Of a DNA stretch of 64,000 nucleotides, positions 1-8,797 are shown piece by piece (the first letter of the stretch is position 1; each line of letters opens with the position of its first letter). The notes beneath the pieces were generated by a model that was not told the origin of the DNA, made no database searches, and saw only the letters and a program-made list of their open reading frames with translations. The stretch covers positions 248,001 to 312,000 of the forward strand of contig NZ_JAJTSZ010000003.1 in assembly GCF_021440195.1 (NCBI RefSeq). Reading direction: 5' to 3'. Source of the DNA: Dyadobacter sp. CY356 (GTDB lineage Bacteria; Bacteroidota; Bacteroidia; Cytophagales; Spirosomataceae). Made by a program: the position numbers and the translations under genes.

Positions 1-1986
1 GGTGGTGGAGTTGGCTACACAGGGATCAGGATCCGGGGCACAGATGCGACGCGGATTAATGTAACTGTGAATGGGATTCCATACAATGATGCTGAAAGTC
101 AGGGTGTTTATTGGGTCAATATGCCGGATTTTGCATCTTCGGTTAGCAGTATACAAATCCAGCGCGGGGTGGGGACTTCAACAAACGGCTCTGGTGCTTT
201 TGGAGCAACGGTTAATATCAGTACCAATCAATTCCGTAAAGAAGCTTATGCTGAGCTTAATAATTCTTACGGCTCTTTTAATACATTTAAAAATACATTT
301 AAAGTTGGCAGTGGTCTGATTAAAGACAAATTCACTTTTGACGCCCGTTTGTCACGCGTTTCTTCGGATGGTTTTGTCGACAGAGCTTCTTCTGAATTGC
401 ATTCTTACTACTTATCAGGCGCTTATTTTGGCAAAAAAAGTTTTGTCAGGGTAAATGTATTTTCGGGTAAAGAAAGAACCTATCAATCATGGAATGGTGT
501 GCCGGAGGCAAAACTTAAAGGCGATCGCGAAGGAATTTTATCTTATATAGACCGGAACGGACTGGATGACCAGGACGCACAAAACCTGATCAATGCTAAT
601 GATCGTACTTATAATTCCTACACTTATAAAAACGAAGTTGATAATTACCGCCAGGATCATTATCAGGTTGTGACTTCGCATACGCTAAACAATAACCTGA
701 CTTTGAATGTAAATGGTTTTCTGGTGCGGGGTTTGGGTTATTATGAGCAGTATCGTAAAAATGACAGTTTCAGTAATTACAATCTGCCGAATTTAATTTC
801 AGGAAGTGATACCATTACAAAAACGGATATAATCCGCCGCAGATGGCTTGACAACTATTTCTATGGATCCACATTTTCTTTGGATTATAACAGTTTCAAA
901 AAGCTGACAGCCAGTCTTGGTGGTGGTTATACTTATTATACCGGTGATCATTATGGTGAAATCGTCTGGGCAAGAAATGCAGGTGCCACAGAAAATGAAC
1001 AACGTTACTATTTTAATAAAGGTGTAAAAAAGGATTTCAATATTTATGGAAAACTTTACTATCAGTTTACTGAAAAGCTAAACGCATTCGGGGACTTACA
1101 ATACCGCAGCGTCAGTCATAAAATTGATGGAAAAGATAATGAAATGGTCCAGATGAATTTTGACCAGTCGTATTCTTTCCTCAATCCAAAAGCAGGCTTG
1201 ACGTATCAACTAGCGCCACAGAGTTCGGTTTATGCCTCTTACAGCGTTGGAAATAAAGAGCCTAACCGGGATGATTTTGCAGCCTCAACTTATCAGCTTT
1301 TTCCAAAAAGTGAAAGACTTAATAACGTAGAAGCCGGATTTCGGATGCAGCGTGGCAAATGGATGGTTGCAGCCAATTATTATCTGATGCATTATAAAAA
1401 TCAGTTGGTACTAACCGGCCAGATCAATGACGTAGGAAATTCAATCCGTGTGAATGTGCCGAAAAGTTACCGGACTGGAATTGAGCTGGAAGGTGCTATT
1501 GCGTTTAATTCACATTTTAAATGGAACGCAAACGCGACATTCAGCCAGAATAAAATTGCCAATTTTACCGAATATATTGTCAATTATGATACTGGAGGTT
1601 ATGACCTGGTCAATCATGGAAAATCTGATATTTCATTTTCTCCAAATGTGATTGTAGGAAGTCAGTTCACTTACAGTCCTCAGAAAAATCTTGAATTTGC
1701 ATTGTTAACAAAATATGTCGGAAAACAATATCTTGATAACACTTCCACTGAAACCCGCCGTCTTGATGCTTATTTCACGAATGATCTTCGGCTAACCTAT
1801 ACTGTGAAACCGAAGTGGATCAAAGAAATTTCCTTTAATTTCTTGCTGAACAATATTTTCAGCGAACGTTATGAGTCAAACGGGTATACCTATGGTTATA
1901 TCAGCGGTGGTGCATTGACGCAGGAAAATTTCTATTTCCCACAAGCAGGCCGTAATTTTTTAGTTGGTGTTAATTTTCATTTTTAG
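1..1986 (+). CDS. TonB-dependent outer-membrane receptor (5' end outside window)
   Basis: The reading frame is open from base 1, so the gene starts upstream; the GTG at 67 is internal. The first residues (GVGYTGIRIRGTDATRINVT) are the core of a TonB plug domain, followed by NGIPYNDAES and an IQIQRGVGTSTNGSGAFGA segment typical of plugs. The remaining roughly 550 residues are a 22-strand-type beta barrel rich in aromatic alternation and end in FNFLLNNIFSERYESNGY and a terminal VGVNFHF, the usual C-terminal phenylalanine strand. It should import a ligand (siderophore, cobalamin or sugar) using TonB-ExbB-ExbD energy. The substrate cannot be read from sequence. No SusD-like gene follows. Confidence 0.93.
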   Translation, partial: GGGVGYTGIRIRGTDATRINVTVNGIPYNDAESQGVYWVNMPDFASSVSSIQIQRGVGTSTNGSGAFGATVNISTNQFRKEAYAELNNSYGSFNTFKNTFKVGSGLIKDKFTFDARLSRVSSDGFVDRASSELHSYYLSGAYFGKKSFVRVNVFSGKERTYQSWNGVPEAKLKGDREGILSYIDRNGLDDQDAQNLINANDRTYNSYTYKNEVDNYRQDHYQVVTSHTLNNNLTLNVNGFLVRGLGYYEQYRKNDSFSNYNLPNLISGSDTITKTDIIRRRWLDNYFYGSTFSLDYNSFKKLTASLGGGYTYYTGDHYGEIVWARNAGATENEQRYYFNKGVKKDFNIYGKLYYQFTEKLNAFGDLQYRSVSHKIDGKDNEMVQMNFDQSYSFLNPKAGLTYQLAPQSSVYASYSVGNKEPNRDDFAASTYQLFPKSERLNNVEAGFRMQRGKWMVAANYYLMHYKNQLVLTGQINDVGNSIRVNVPKSYRTGIELEGAIAFNSHFKWNANATFSQNKIANFTEYIVNYDTGGYDLVNHGKSDISFSPNVIVGSQFTYSPQKNLEFALLTKYVGKQYLDNTSTETRRLDAYFTNDLRLTYTVKPKWIKEISFNFLLNNIFSERYESNGYTYGYISGGALTQENFYFPQAGRNFLVGVNFHF

Positions 1987-2007
1987 GTTTTTATAATGTT
2001 GATAAAT

Positions 2008-2039
2008 AAAAAAAGAACGTCTGGTGGCGTTCTTTTTTT
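2008..2039 (+). terminator. Intrinsic terminator after the TonB-dependent receptor
   Basis: AAAAAAAGAACG is followed by an 8-base loop and CGTTCTTTTTTT, forming a hairpin with a U-run 22 bases after the receptor stop. It ends the receptor transcript before the repeat array. Confidence 0.85.
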
Positions 2040-2097
2040 ATGATATGTAATGAGGGAAAACATTCAAAGTGTTTCAATTGTAAGTCAGTTGCCGGAA

Positions 2098-2337
2098 GTA
2101 TTACGGTGCTCTGCACCTTGCGGGTCAATTATTTTGTCGCTCTTTCCTACAAGTATTACGGTGCTCTGCACCTTACAAATCAATTATTCATTATTGCTTC
2201 CTACAAATATTGCGGTGCTCTGCACCTTGCGGGTCAATTATTTTGTCGCTCTTTCCTACAAGTATTGCGGTGCTCTGCACCTTGCGGGTCAATTATTTTA
2301 TCGCTCTTTTCTACAATTATTGCGGTGCTCTGCACCT
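2098..2337. repeat. Five-copy tandem array of a 54-55 bp hairpin-bearing unit
   Basis: The 13-mer GGTGCTCTGCACC occurs at 2105, 2160, 2214, 2269 and 2324, a period of 54 to 55 bases. Each copy can fold as a 5-bp stem with a TCT loop. The sequence between the cores is also conserved (TTGCGGGTCAATTATTTTGT, then CGCTCTTTCCTACAA), so this is a tandem repeat and not a CRISPR. Copy 2 is the most diverged. Open frames of 103 and 116 codons cross the array but only translate the repeat. Confidence 0.9.
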
Positions 2338-2383
2338 ATAATCATGGATAAATTTATATTCTTACAAATGCAGTTAATTGATA

Positions 2384-2454
2384 GGTGCGGAGCACTGTAA
2401 TATTTGTAGCCCAAGGAATTTGAAATGGAAATTAAGGTGCAGAGCACCGTAATA
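2384..2454. repeat. Two inverted copies of the 54-bp repeat core
   Basis: GGTGCGGAGCACTGTAATAT at 2384 and GGTGCAGAGCACCGTAATA at 2436 are reverse complements of the array unit at 2098-2337. They sit just downstream of the direct copies with a 52-base offset, so the array is flanked by oppositely oriented units, an arrangement like REP/BIME elements. The same family recurs at 61470-61536. Confidence 0.85.
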
Positions 2455-2470
2455 ACTAAAGCTCCATATG

Positions 2471-2755
2471 TCAACTCAAAATTTCCTTATCTCTCAGCAT
2501 TCCAATATATTTCTCACTATTCAATCTACCAGAAAAAAAACTGTCTGCCATTTTTTCATCCGTCAATTTCAATTGGCTTGAAACCGTTTCCATCAACTCC
2601 GGACTTAATGGTGCTTTACCCACGTATGTAAAAACAGCTTGTTTTTTACCGTCGACAACCAGATAATGCAACTGATGATGATCCTTTTCCGAAAACGATT
2701 CAAAACCTTGTTTTTGTAACACCCTCTGTATATCCTTACTTTTTCTAGCTTTCAT
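2471..2755 (-). CDS. HicA-like small protein, possible toxin
   Basis: This 94-residue basic protein has the layout of the HicA dsRBD-like fold: an N-terminal helix KSKDIQRVLQKQGF, then DHHQLHYLVVDGKK where HicA has its GSHH plus strand, a second strand, and a helical C-terminus ending FFSGRLNSEKYIGML. The two histidines at residues 26-27 could be the counterpart of the HicA catalytic histidine. HicA proteins are mRNA-cleaving toxins; that role is inferred here. Its start overlaps the stop of the upstream 326-residue gene by four bases (ATGA), so the two are translationally coupled. It is not clear that the partner is a HicB antitoxin. Confidence 0.55.
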   Translation of the reverse strand: MKARKSKDIQRVLQKQGFESFSEKDHHQLHYLVVDGKKQAVFTYVGKAPLSPELMETVSSQLKLTDEKMADSFFSGRLNSEKYIGMLRDKEILS

Positions 2756-3732
2756 TTGATCGCCTTAACAATGGTCAACAATTTATTTTTTAGCACAATC
2801 GCTTCATCTGATAAAGCTTCATCAGATTCCAGACCGAAATTTTGATACAAGGCGTGGAAAGTAAAATTAAACGCTGCCTCCGATTCTTCTCTGGTTGTTC
2901 CCCAAACGCAAATGTCCAATGGTTGAAAGGAGATCACATATGCATGATTCTCGAAATTGACTTCACAATTTAATTTATCATGCAGGACGTATAATTTTTC
3001 GTCATATTTAATGATGTCCGGACTGTAAGGATAGGTTCCATGCTCCATTTCTTCGATCAAAAGAACCTTTTTGATATCCTTTTTACTCAGATCAGTGGAA
3101 GCATCTTTACCTCCTATCTTGGCATATATTTTGGCAAAGCGATAAACAATTTTCTCTTTTTTTACCTTTTCTTTTTTCGGGAAATACAAATCGGTAAAAC
3201 TTTTATCCGGCTGTCTGAGATTCAGTTTTTTCCCTTTTGCATCAATCAGAAAAAGCTTAAAGGGCCTGTCGGATGACGTTGCGGTGAAAAGTGGTTTATA
3301 TATCCGGTTTCTTTCTTCAGGAGTATATTTAATGATCGCCTGATTCATATATTGCGGCTCTTCAAAATTCCCGAAGAGGATGTTTTTTTTAAATTCAGAA
3401 AACGCATTTCTTTTCCAGTCGTCAATATCTGTTGTGAAAAGACTTGGCGGTTCAACAATATTGGAAGCAACCGCAGCTTCGAAACTGCTGAATTTTAGAT
3501 CAACAACCAGTAATTCCAGTTCTTTTTTGAGCCCCTCCAAAACCTTTGGTGATCTTTCATAGGCAGCCCGGAACTTGTCATTTTTCAAAAACTCAATTTC
3601 AATAAAATTTAGAAATGAAGTATTGAAATTATTCAAAACCGTGATCACGGAGGATAATCGGGCCGTATGCCCGGCAGTTTGTTGAGGGTCAATCTGAAAC
3701 CTAAAAGCAATTCTCCTTAATTCTTCCAACAT
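2752..3732 (-). CDS. Uncharacterised protein coupled to the HicA-like gene
   Basis: 326 residues from the ATG at 3732, preferred over an upstream ATG at 3783 because MLEELRRIAFRF follows an AAAGGATG purine-rich stretch. No signal peptide or membrane segment is visible. It contains a lysine-rich linker (KKEKVKKEKI, about residue 195) and a C-terminal part with ICVWGTTREESEAAFNFTF, which faintly resembles the HicB pattern of an acidic helix after a beta strand. I do not recognise the family. The ATGA overlap with the downstream HicA-like gene implies a common function, for example an antitoxin or target-recognition subunit; this is inference. Confidence 0.6.
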   Translation of the reverse strand: MLEELRRIAFRFQIDPQQTAGHTARLSSVITVLNNFNTSFLNFIEIEFLKNDKFRAAYERSPKVLEGLKKELELLVVDLKFSSFEAAVASNIVEPPSLFTTDIDDWKRNAFSEFKKNILFGNFEEPQYMNQAIIKYTPEERNRIYKPLFTATSSDRPFKLFLIDAKGKKLNLRQPDKSFTDLYFPKKEKVKKEKIVYRFAKIYAKIGGKDASTDLSKKDIKKVLLIEEMEHGTYPYSPDIIKYDEKLYVLHDKLNCEVNFENHAYVISFQPLDICVWGTTREESEAAFNFTFHALYQNFGLESDEALSDEAIVLKNKLLTIVKAIK

Positions 3733-3837
3733 TATAAAACATCCTTTAATAAATAGGTAACCACAAAGATCATTGTATCTCACAAAATAATGGCAGTTGA
3801 AGTGAAAATATTTTGAACTTTTTACAAGACCTTATAA

Positions 3838-3872
3838 AACGAAGACTGCCTCAGTTCGAGGCAGTCTTCGTT
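3838..3872 (-). terminator. Strong hairpin terminator
   Basis: AACGAAGACTGCCTC and GAGGCAGTCTTCGTT form a perfect 15-bp stem with a 5-base loop. Read on the minus strand it is followed by TTTTATAAG, so it ends the transcript of the T9SS gene that stops at 3930. Confidence 0.8.
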
Positions 3873-3929
3873 CAAAAGAATATTGATTTTTTTTATTCGC
3901 TGGAAATCCTTTTCCTGGCTGAATACATC

Positions 3930-5429
3930 TTAGTGGCGGATAAGAATTTTATTAGCGTTTTGCGTACCGTCGGTTCTTAAAACCTTAACGATATACAATC
4001 CATTAGCCAATCCTTTTACATTAATTCCTTCTGTTGAAGAAATTGATTTTGACATGTGAACCAGCTGTCCGTTTGAATTAATAATTGAAAGTTCTTTAAC
4101 CGTCTCAGCGGAAATATCTTTCACAAAAATTTCACTCGATACCGGATTAGGATAAACTGTAACTGCCAGATCATTCCCGTCAAGTGATGCAGTTTCAATA
4201 CGGCTGTAAGCGTATGTACCATCTCTGTCCACCATTTTCAACCGGTAATAATTCGTATTGCTTTTTGGAGCAGAATCAATAAATTCATAATTTTTAGATT
4301 CGGAGCTTTCGTAACTCGCTAATACCTTTCCAAGAGTGTTCCATTGTTTAGCATCTGTACTGTGCTGAACATCGAAGTATTCGCTATTTACTTCCTGGGT
4401 AGTTTTCCAATTTAAAACAACATTTTTATTGTTTTCCAATGTTTGAACTTTCGCTGAAAAACTGGCAAGCGTTACTGGCAGCGGATCAATTGAGTAGGTA
4501 TAAATAAGACAAACTCCGCCAAGTGCCGATGTTACTTCCTGGCTTGAAGTATTGCCACCTGAATTTGTAATTGTTTTTGAAGCAGTGCCTGATATAGGAA
4601 ACGTTATAGTTCCTGTACCTATGTAATTAGGATTAAAAGCGGCAATATTTGTTGTATTTGTTTTTCCTGAGGTAATATCAAAATAGGATAACGAAGAGCC
4701 GGTTGGGATTTCGATTGGATTTTGATTGTCCGGATTTGGATCCTCGTCATTGGCGAACGACTTCGTCGTAACAAGATTGGACAAGGTTCCGGTAGTAAAA
4801 GGGTTGCTAATTTTTACACTGGCACCAATAATCAATTTTTGAACCTCCGTGGTTGTCGTTGTTGATACCAGAATGGTAGGATTAGATACCAGTGAAGAAG
4901 TAAAAATCTGAACGCTTGACAAAGTTGCTGACGGATTGATTGGAACAGCTTTGTCGACAGTTACAGATTGGTTAGTGAAAGGTGTCAGGGTTGATACCGA
5001 AACGTTACAATTAGTAATGGTATTTGTTTTTCTGGTTAACGTTAACCCACCTTCCGGAACTGTATTAGCACCCGCAGCTGCTGTAAATTCCGTGGATGGA
5101 ATTGCAGTTAAAGTAGTAAAACCACTTGTTGGAAATTCATAATCCACAACATAATTAACTCCGGATCTGCCGGTCAAAGTAAAGTTTCCATTGGCATCGC
5201 TGATAGCATAAGAAACTATAATATTGTCGCCACCTGGAACAACGCGGGTCAGACGGGCCAGAATGCCTGGAAGATTCTGTGTGCCTCCAATAGTGACTGT
5301 GCCGTTAATTTGTGCGTCGTGGTTACTGCTGTAATCCGGAGCGGGAAGTACCGGCAACGTTTGACAAATCGCGCTTGCAGAGCCAAGCGCCAGAAAAAGG
5401 AATAACGAAATTTTTGCGAAAGGTTTCAT
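3930..5429 (-). CDS. Secreted protein with C-terminal type IX sorting domain
   Basis: 499 residues with a signal peptide (MKPFAKISLFLFLALGSASA). Residues 40 to 110 hold a carboxypeptidase-regulatory-like fold (ISDANGNFTLTG). The middle is serine/threonine-rich. Near residue 345 comes the DVQHSTDAKQWNTLG/YRLKMVDRDGTYAYS module found before sorting domains in many Bacteroidota surface proteins. The end, VTVYPNPVSSEIFVKD to ANGLYIVKVLRTDGT, is a type A T9SS C-terminal domain, so the protein is exported across the outer membrane and probably kept on the surface. No enzymatic motif was recognised. Confidence 0.85.
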   Translation of the reverse strand: MKPFAKISLFLFLALGSASAICQTLPVLPAPDYSSNHDAQINGTVTIGGTQNLPGILARLTRVVPGGDNIIVSYAISDANGNFTLTGRSGVNYVVDYEFPTSGFTTLTAIPSTEFTAAAGANTVPEGGLTLTRKTNTITNCNVSVSTLTPFTNQSVTVDKAVPINPSATLSSVQIFTSSLVSNPTILVSTTTTTEVQKLIIGASVKISNPFTTGTLSNLVTTKSFANDEDPNPDNQNPIEIPTGSSLSYFDITSGKTNTTNIAAFNPNYIGTGTITFPISGTASKTITNSGGNTSSQEVTSALGGVCLIYTYSIDPLPVTLASFSAKVQTLENNKNVVLNWKTTQEVNSEYFDVQHSTDAKQWNTLGKVLASYESSESKNYEFIDSAPKSNTNYYRLKMVDRDGTYAYSRIETASLDGNDLAVTVYPNPVSSEIFVKDISAETVKELSIINSNGQLVHMSKSISSTEGINVKGLANGLYIVKVLRTDGTQNANKILIRH

Positions 5430-6015
5430 AAAAGTTATTTACATAAATGATTTGATTGTTGAAGTTTTTCAAATTGTTGAGAATGCCTGCTACCTGAGAA
5501 TGTTTATATAAATCAAAAGTAACCTTTGGTAACATAATGATATAAGACATGAAATATCATGCAGGTAAACCTGCCAGAATTCATAATGACATCTTAAAAC
5601 AATATGTTAGCGGCGGTGATTATAAGTGACTTACCATGATTCGATCATAGCATTATTCAGTATGACAGACGGGTTTTGAAAAATACTTTATTAACGAGGA
5701 GGTGTGTGAAAATTTTGATCATGCATAATCAAAAAAATTCTATTGAGACTAGAAATATTTCGAGTCAAAAGTAGGAAAAATTAAAACAAGAAGATTGATA
5801 TAAAATATAACGAATCGAAGAATTTTATAAAAACAAATGAATTACTACTTTTTATGATCGTTATTTTCTAGCTTGTTTGTAGAATTATTTCTATAACAAA
5901 ACATTATTTATTGAACATATGATGAGTTTCCCAATTATAACGGTTTACTGAGGTATCCTTGTCTGGATTTAATTAGTAAAAATTCGATAGTACAAAACAA
6001 ATAATTGGAGATTTA
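5430..6015. other. 586-bp AT-rich intergenic stretch without a gene
   Basis: No credible coding frame or RNA fold was seen. The only signal is CAAAAGTA at 5514-5521, which on the minus strand is TACTTTTG, a match to the Bacteroidota -7 element TAnnTTTG. It would give the T9SS gene a leader of about 80 bases. Confidence 0.5.
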
Positions 6016-6948
6016 TTACTGTCGACCCTGAACAGTTAACCATTTCTTTGAGCCTTTATCATAAGCAAATTGATACAGTGTCTCTGCATCTTCACCTTTT
6101 ACTGGTAAGCTATAATCAAATTCGATTCCATAAACCATCATATAACCTTTTTCATCAAACCGAATGTTTTGAGCTTTGTCATTGCCTCGGGGTCCCAGAT
6201 TTTTCAATGAACATTCTTCTTTGACATCCCCGGTAAATTTTCCATTTTTTGTCAATTCAATGGAGTAAACAGCAGAAGTACGCGCACTTCCAAAATACAA
6301 ACGTTTTTCACCTGTTAATCCGCCTACAAAAACAGCAAATGCATCATATCCTTCCAATTTGTCAACAACGTCGCCGTCTTCAGGATCAATAACATAAATT
6401 ACTCCGTTTTCTTTGTTTTTATTACTGCCTGCAACACTGGCCGCATATATCTTTTTACCGTGGCAATCATAGTAAATGCCTAATACTGCCAGAGGATAAG
6501 TACCTGCGGAGCTGTCAGCTTTGGCAAGTTCCGTTAACATAGCCATGTTTCCGGTTTCAGAATCCAGCTTATAAATTTTGTTCATCTCCCTCCAGCTACT
6601 CGCTTTTTCAGCTTTTGGAAGCGGAGCGGTGAATGTATTTCCGTCGCTATCTGACGTAATACCGCCCATAAAACCATGTTGAGCCCAACTGCGGTCCTGA
6701 TATGTTTTTTTGCTTGCAGAATCAGCCATATTTCTCGGGTGTTCAATCAATACTACTCCTGTATAACCTGGCTCCGTTGTTGACAATCCTGAACGGGTTG
6801 GATCAAATTCAAGCGTTTTGATAAATGAAGGGGATGACCGGCAGGAGGTGATACCAATTTGTAGCACTTCTTCCTTGGTCATTTTTTCATCGCAGGATGA
6901 AAATGTAAAAAGGAAAATAATAAAAAATAAAATATTGATGAATTTCAT
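6016..6948 (-). CDS. Lipoprotein with predicted beta-propeller-like repeats
   Basis: 310 residues from the ATG at 6948, which gives a clean lipoprotein signal (MKFINILFFIIFLFTFSSC, lipid-attached cysteine at 19). A longer frame begins at 7005 but adds only a polar tail. The mature part contains successive GGITSDSDGN, LGIYYDCHGKKIYAAS, GVIYVIDPEDGDVV and GGLTGEKRLYFGSA segments that resemble the blades of NHL/SMP-30-like propellers. It probably sits in the outer membrane or periplasm. The ligand or enzymatic role is unknown. Its left end opens on a long AT-rich gap. Confidence 0.75.
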   Translation of the reverse strand: MKFINILFFIIFLFTFSSCDEKMTKEEVLQIGITSCRSSPSFIKTLEFDPTRSGLSTTEPGYTGVVLIEHPRNMADSASKKTYQDRSWAQHGFMGGITSDSDGNTFTAPLPKAEKASSWREMNKIYKLDSETGNMAMLTELAKADSSAGTYPLAVLGIYYDCHGKKIYAASVAGSNKNKENGVIYVIDPEDGDVVDKLEGYDAFAVFVGGLTGEKRLYFGSARTSAVYSIELTKNGKFTGDVKEECSLKNLGPRGNDKAQNIRFDEKGYMMVYGIEFDYSLPVKGEDAETLYQFAYDKGSKKWLTVQGRQ

Positions 6949-7097
6949 GTGACTTGATTCTGGCGAATATTTGTTTCCTGAGGCTGTTGGCTTCAATGAT
7001 ATCACTATAATACTAAAAATCCCGTTCCAACAATTATCCCAGGGAAAACACTTCGCTAATTCTCGTATTTTAGTTCATTCCTTTATCCTATAATTCC

Positions 7098-7105
7098 TAC
7101 CTTTG
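7098..7105 (+). promoter_or_regulatory. -7 promoter element of hemE
   Basis: TACCTTTG is an exact match to the Bacteroidota TAnnTTTG element. It lies only four bases before the hemE ATG, so the expected transcript start coincides with the start codon. No good TTTG -33 element at standard spacing was seen. Confidence 0.4.
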
Positions 7106-7109
7106 CGGC

Positions 7110-8141
7110 ATGAAATTGAAAAATGATCTTTTGCTTCGCGCAGCACGTGGTGAGAATGTAGAGCGTACTCCTGTTTGGATGATGCGCCAGGCCGGACGAA
7201 TTTTGCCTGAATATCGGGCCGTTCGTGAAAAGGCCGGAAGTTTTATCCAGCTTGCTACAACACCGGAACTTGCAGCCGAAGTTACCATACAACCTGTTGA
7301 TCTGCTTGGCGTTGATGCTGCTATCATATTCTCGGACATTTTGGTAGTTCCCGAAGGAATGGGGTTGCCGTACGAAATGGCTGAACAAAAAGGTCCGGTT
7401 TTTCCGACAACAGTTAATACCATTGCTGATCTGGATAAACTGAGAATTGCTGATCCGGCAAATGATCTGAGTTATGTTCTGGAAGCCATTCGTCTTACCA
7501 AAACGGGCCTGGCCGATCGTGTGCCGTTAATTGGATTTGCAGGTGCGCCATTTACCATTTTCTGTTATATGACCGAAGGAAAAGGATCAAAAACTTTTTC
7601 AGTGGCGAAAAAACATCTTTATGCCGATCCGGAATTTTCCCATTTGTTATTACAAAAAATAACAGACAGCACGATTGCTTATCTGAAAGCACAGATTGTA
7701 GCAGGTGCAGATATGGTTCAGATCTTTGATTCATGGGCAGGAATTCTGTCTCCGGAACAATATAAAACTTTTTCTCTTCCTTATATCAAACAAATCTGCG
7801 ACGCGATCACCGAGGCGCCGGTTACGGTTTTTGCCAAAGGAGCATTTTTTGCAAGAGAGGAAATCGGTAAACTAAATTGTGCGGTTGTCGGACTGGACTG
7901 GAATATGGATGTCATCGAATCGCGTCAGTTAATTCCAAATAAAACCTTACAGGGAAATCTTGATCCTTGCGTACTTTATTCTTCCTTTGATCAAATCCGT
8001 GCGGAAGTGAAGAAAATGGTAAGCCAATTCGGGACACAGCGTTATATCGCCAATCTGGGACACGGCGTGTATCCGGATATGCAGCCGGATAAAGTAAGAT
8101 GCTTCATCGAAGCAGTAAAAGAATACTCTGCTCTTGGATAG
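7110..8141 (+). CDS. hemE: Uroporphyrinogen decarboxylase
   Basis: HemE removes the four acetate carboxyls of uroporphyrinogen III to give coproporphyrinogen III, a cytoplasmic step of heme synthesis needing no cofactor. The 343-residue length is normal. The family signature [12 protein letters not shown] lies at residues 19-30, the catalytic aspartate is D76 in [12 protein letters not shown], and GFAGAPFT follows at about 140; the C-terminal [10 protein letters not shown] is also conserved. No other heme gene adjoins it. The start is fixed by homology ([15 protein letters not shown]), and it lies unusually close to the promoter element. Confidence 0.97.
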   Translation: MKLKNDLLLRAARGENVERTPVWMMRQAGRILPEYRAVREKAGSFIQLATTPELAAEVTIQPVDLLGVDAAIIFSDILVVPEGMGLPYEMAEQKGPVFPTTVNTIADLDKLRIADPANDLSYVLEAIRLTKTGLADRVPLIGFAGAPFTIFCYMTEGKGSKTFSVAKKHLYADPEFSHLLLQKITDSTIAYLKAQIVAGADMVQIFDSWAGILSPEQYKTFSLPYIKQICDAITEAPVTVFAKGAFFAREEIGKLNCAVVGLDWNMDVIESRQLIPNKTLQGNLDPCVLYSSFDQIRAEVKKMVSQFGTQRYIANLGHGVYPDMQPDKVRCFIEAVKEYSALG

Positions 8142-8143
8142 GG

Positions 8144-8255
8144 ACACAGAGAACCACAGAGTTAAAAAGAGGGACACAGAGGTATAATTTGTTACTGTCA
8201 ATGTCTTATTAAATTTTCTCTGTGGCTCTCTCCTGAACTCTGTGGCCCTCTGTGT
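8144..8255. repeat. Long imperfect inverted repeat (CACAGAG family)
   Basis: Arms at 8144-8182 and 8218-8255 match at roughly 30 of 38 positions after reverse complementing; each arm is itself built from ACACAGAG-like direct repeats. It follows the hemE stop by two bases and could act as a terminator-like structure or RNA stabiliser. A related element with GCAGAG units lies at 18890-18994. Confidence 0.8.
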
Positions 8256-8269
8256 AACCTAAAAACTCC

Positions 8270-8797
8270 ATGTCCCAAACAACAAAGTGCGTTTTCTTAG
8301 ATCGTGATGGTGTTCTTAATGAAGATCTTAGCGATTATTTACATACACTCGAAGAGCTCGTGATTCCCGAAGGAATGCCCGAAGCTTTGAAATCATTGAA
8401 AGAAGCTGGTTTTTTATTGATCGTGGTTACCAATCAGGCTGGAATTGCGAAGGGTATGTATGGCCCGGAAGCCGTTTATGCAATCCATGAAAAAATGCAG
8501 GAGGTTTCCGGAAATGCTTTGGATGACATTTACTTTGCTCCTTCACATCCCGATTTTACCGGAAAATCACTTTCCAGGAAACCGGATTCTTTGATGCTTG
8601 AAAAAGCAATTTCAAAATATAATATTGATACAGCCCAATCGTGGATGATAGGCGACAGGTCAAGAGATATGGAAGCCGGACGAAAGGTTGGCCTCAAAAC
8701 AATTCATATCATTCCTGAAAATGAGACTTCAGCAGGAGATTTCACCGCTGTCAGTTTATTTGAAGCGGCAAAAATAATTTTAGCTCAAATAAATTAA
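8270..8797 (+). CDS. HAD phosphatase, GmhB (heptose-1,7-bisphosphate phosphatase) type
   Basis: 175 residues. HAD motif I is FLDRDGVLNED (residues 9-19), motif II is VVTNQAGIAKG, and motif IV is MIGDRSRDMEAG. This is the DxDGxxN subfamily of GmhB and histidinol phosphatase, which clears the 7-phosphate of D-glycero-manno-heptose 1,7-bisphosphate for LPS core or glycan synthesis. The usual zinc-binding cysteines and CxC are absent: the segment reads YFAPSHPDFTGKSLSRKPD (residues 88-106). Substrate is therefore less certain. Its TAA overlaps the convergent small lipoprotein gene. Confidence 0.75.
   Translation: MSQTTKCVFLDRDGVLNEDLSDYLHTLEELVIPEGMPEALKSLKEAGFLLIVVTNQAGIAKGMYGPEAVYAIHEKMQEVSGNALDDIYFAPSHPDFTGKSLSRKPDSLMLEKAISKYNIDTAQSWMIGDRSRDMEAGRKVGLKTIHIIPENETSAGDFTAVSLFEAAKIILAQIN

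Noticed and set aside
2098..2337. CRISPR array
   Set aside because: Regular spacing suggests one, but the intervals are repeats themselves rather than unique spacers, and no cas gene is present.
2040..2400. Open frames of 103 and 116 codons across the repeat array
   Set aside because: Their products only translate the 54-55 bp unit in different frames; the conserved signal is at the DNA level and continues past the frames.
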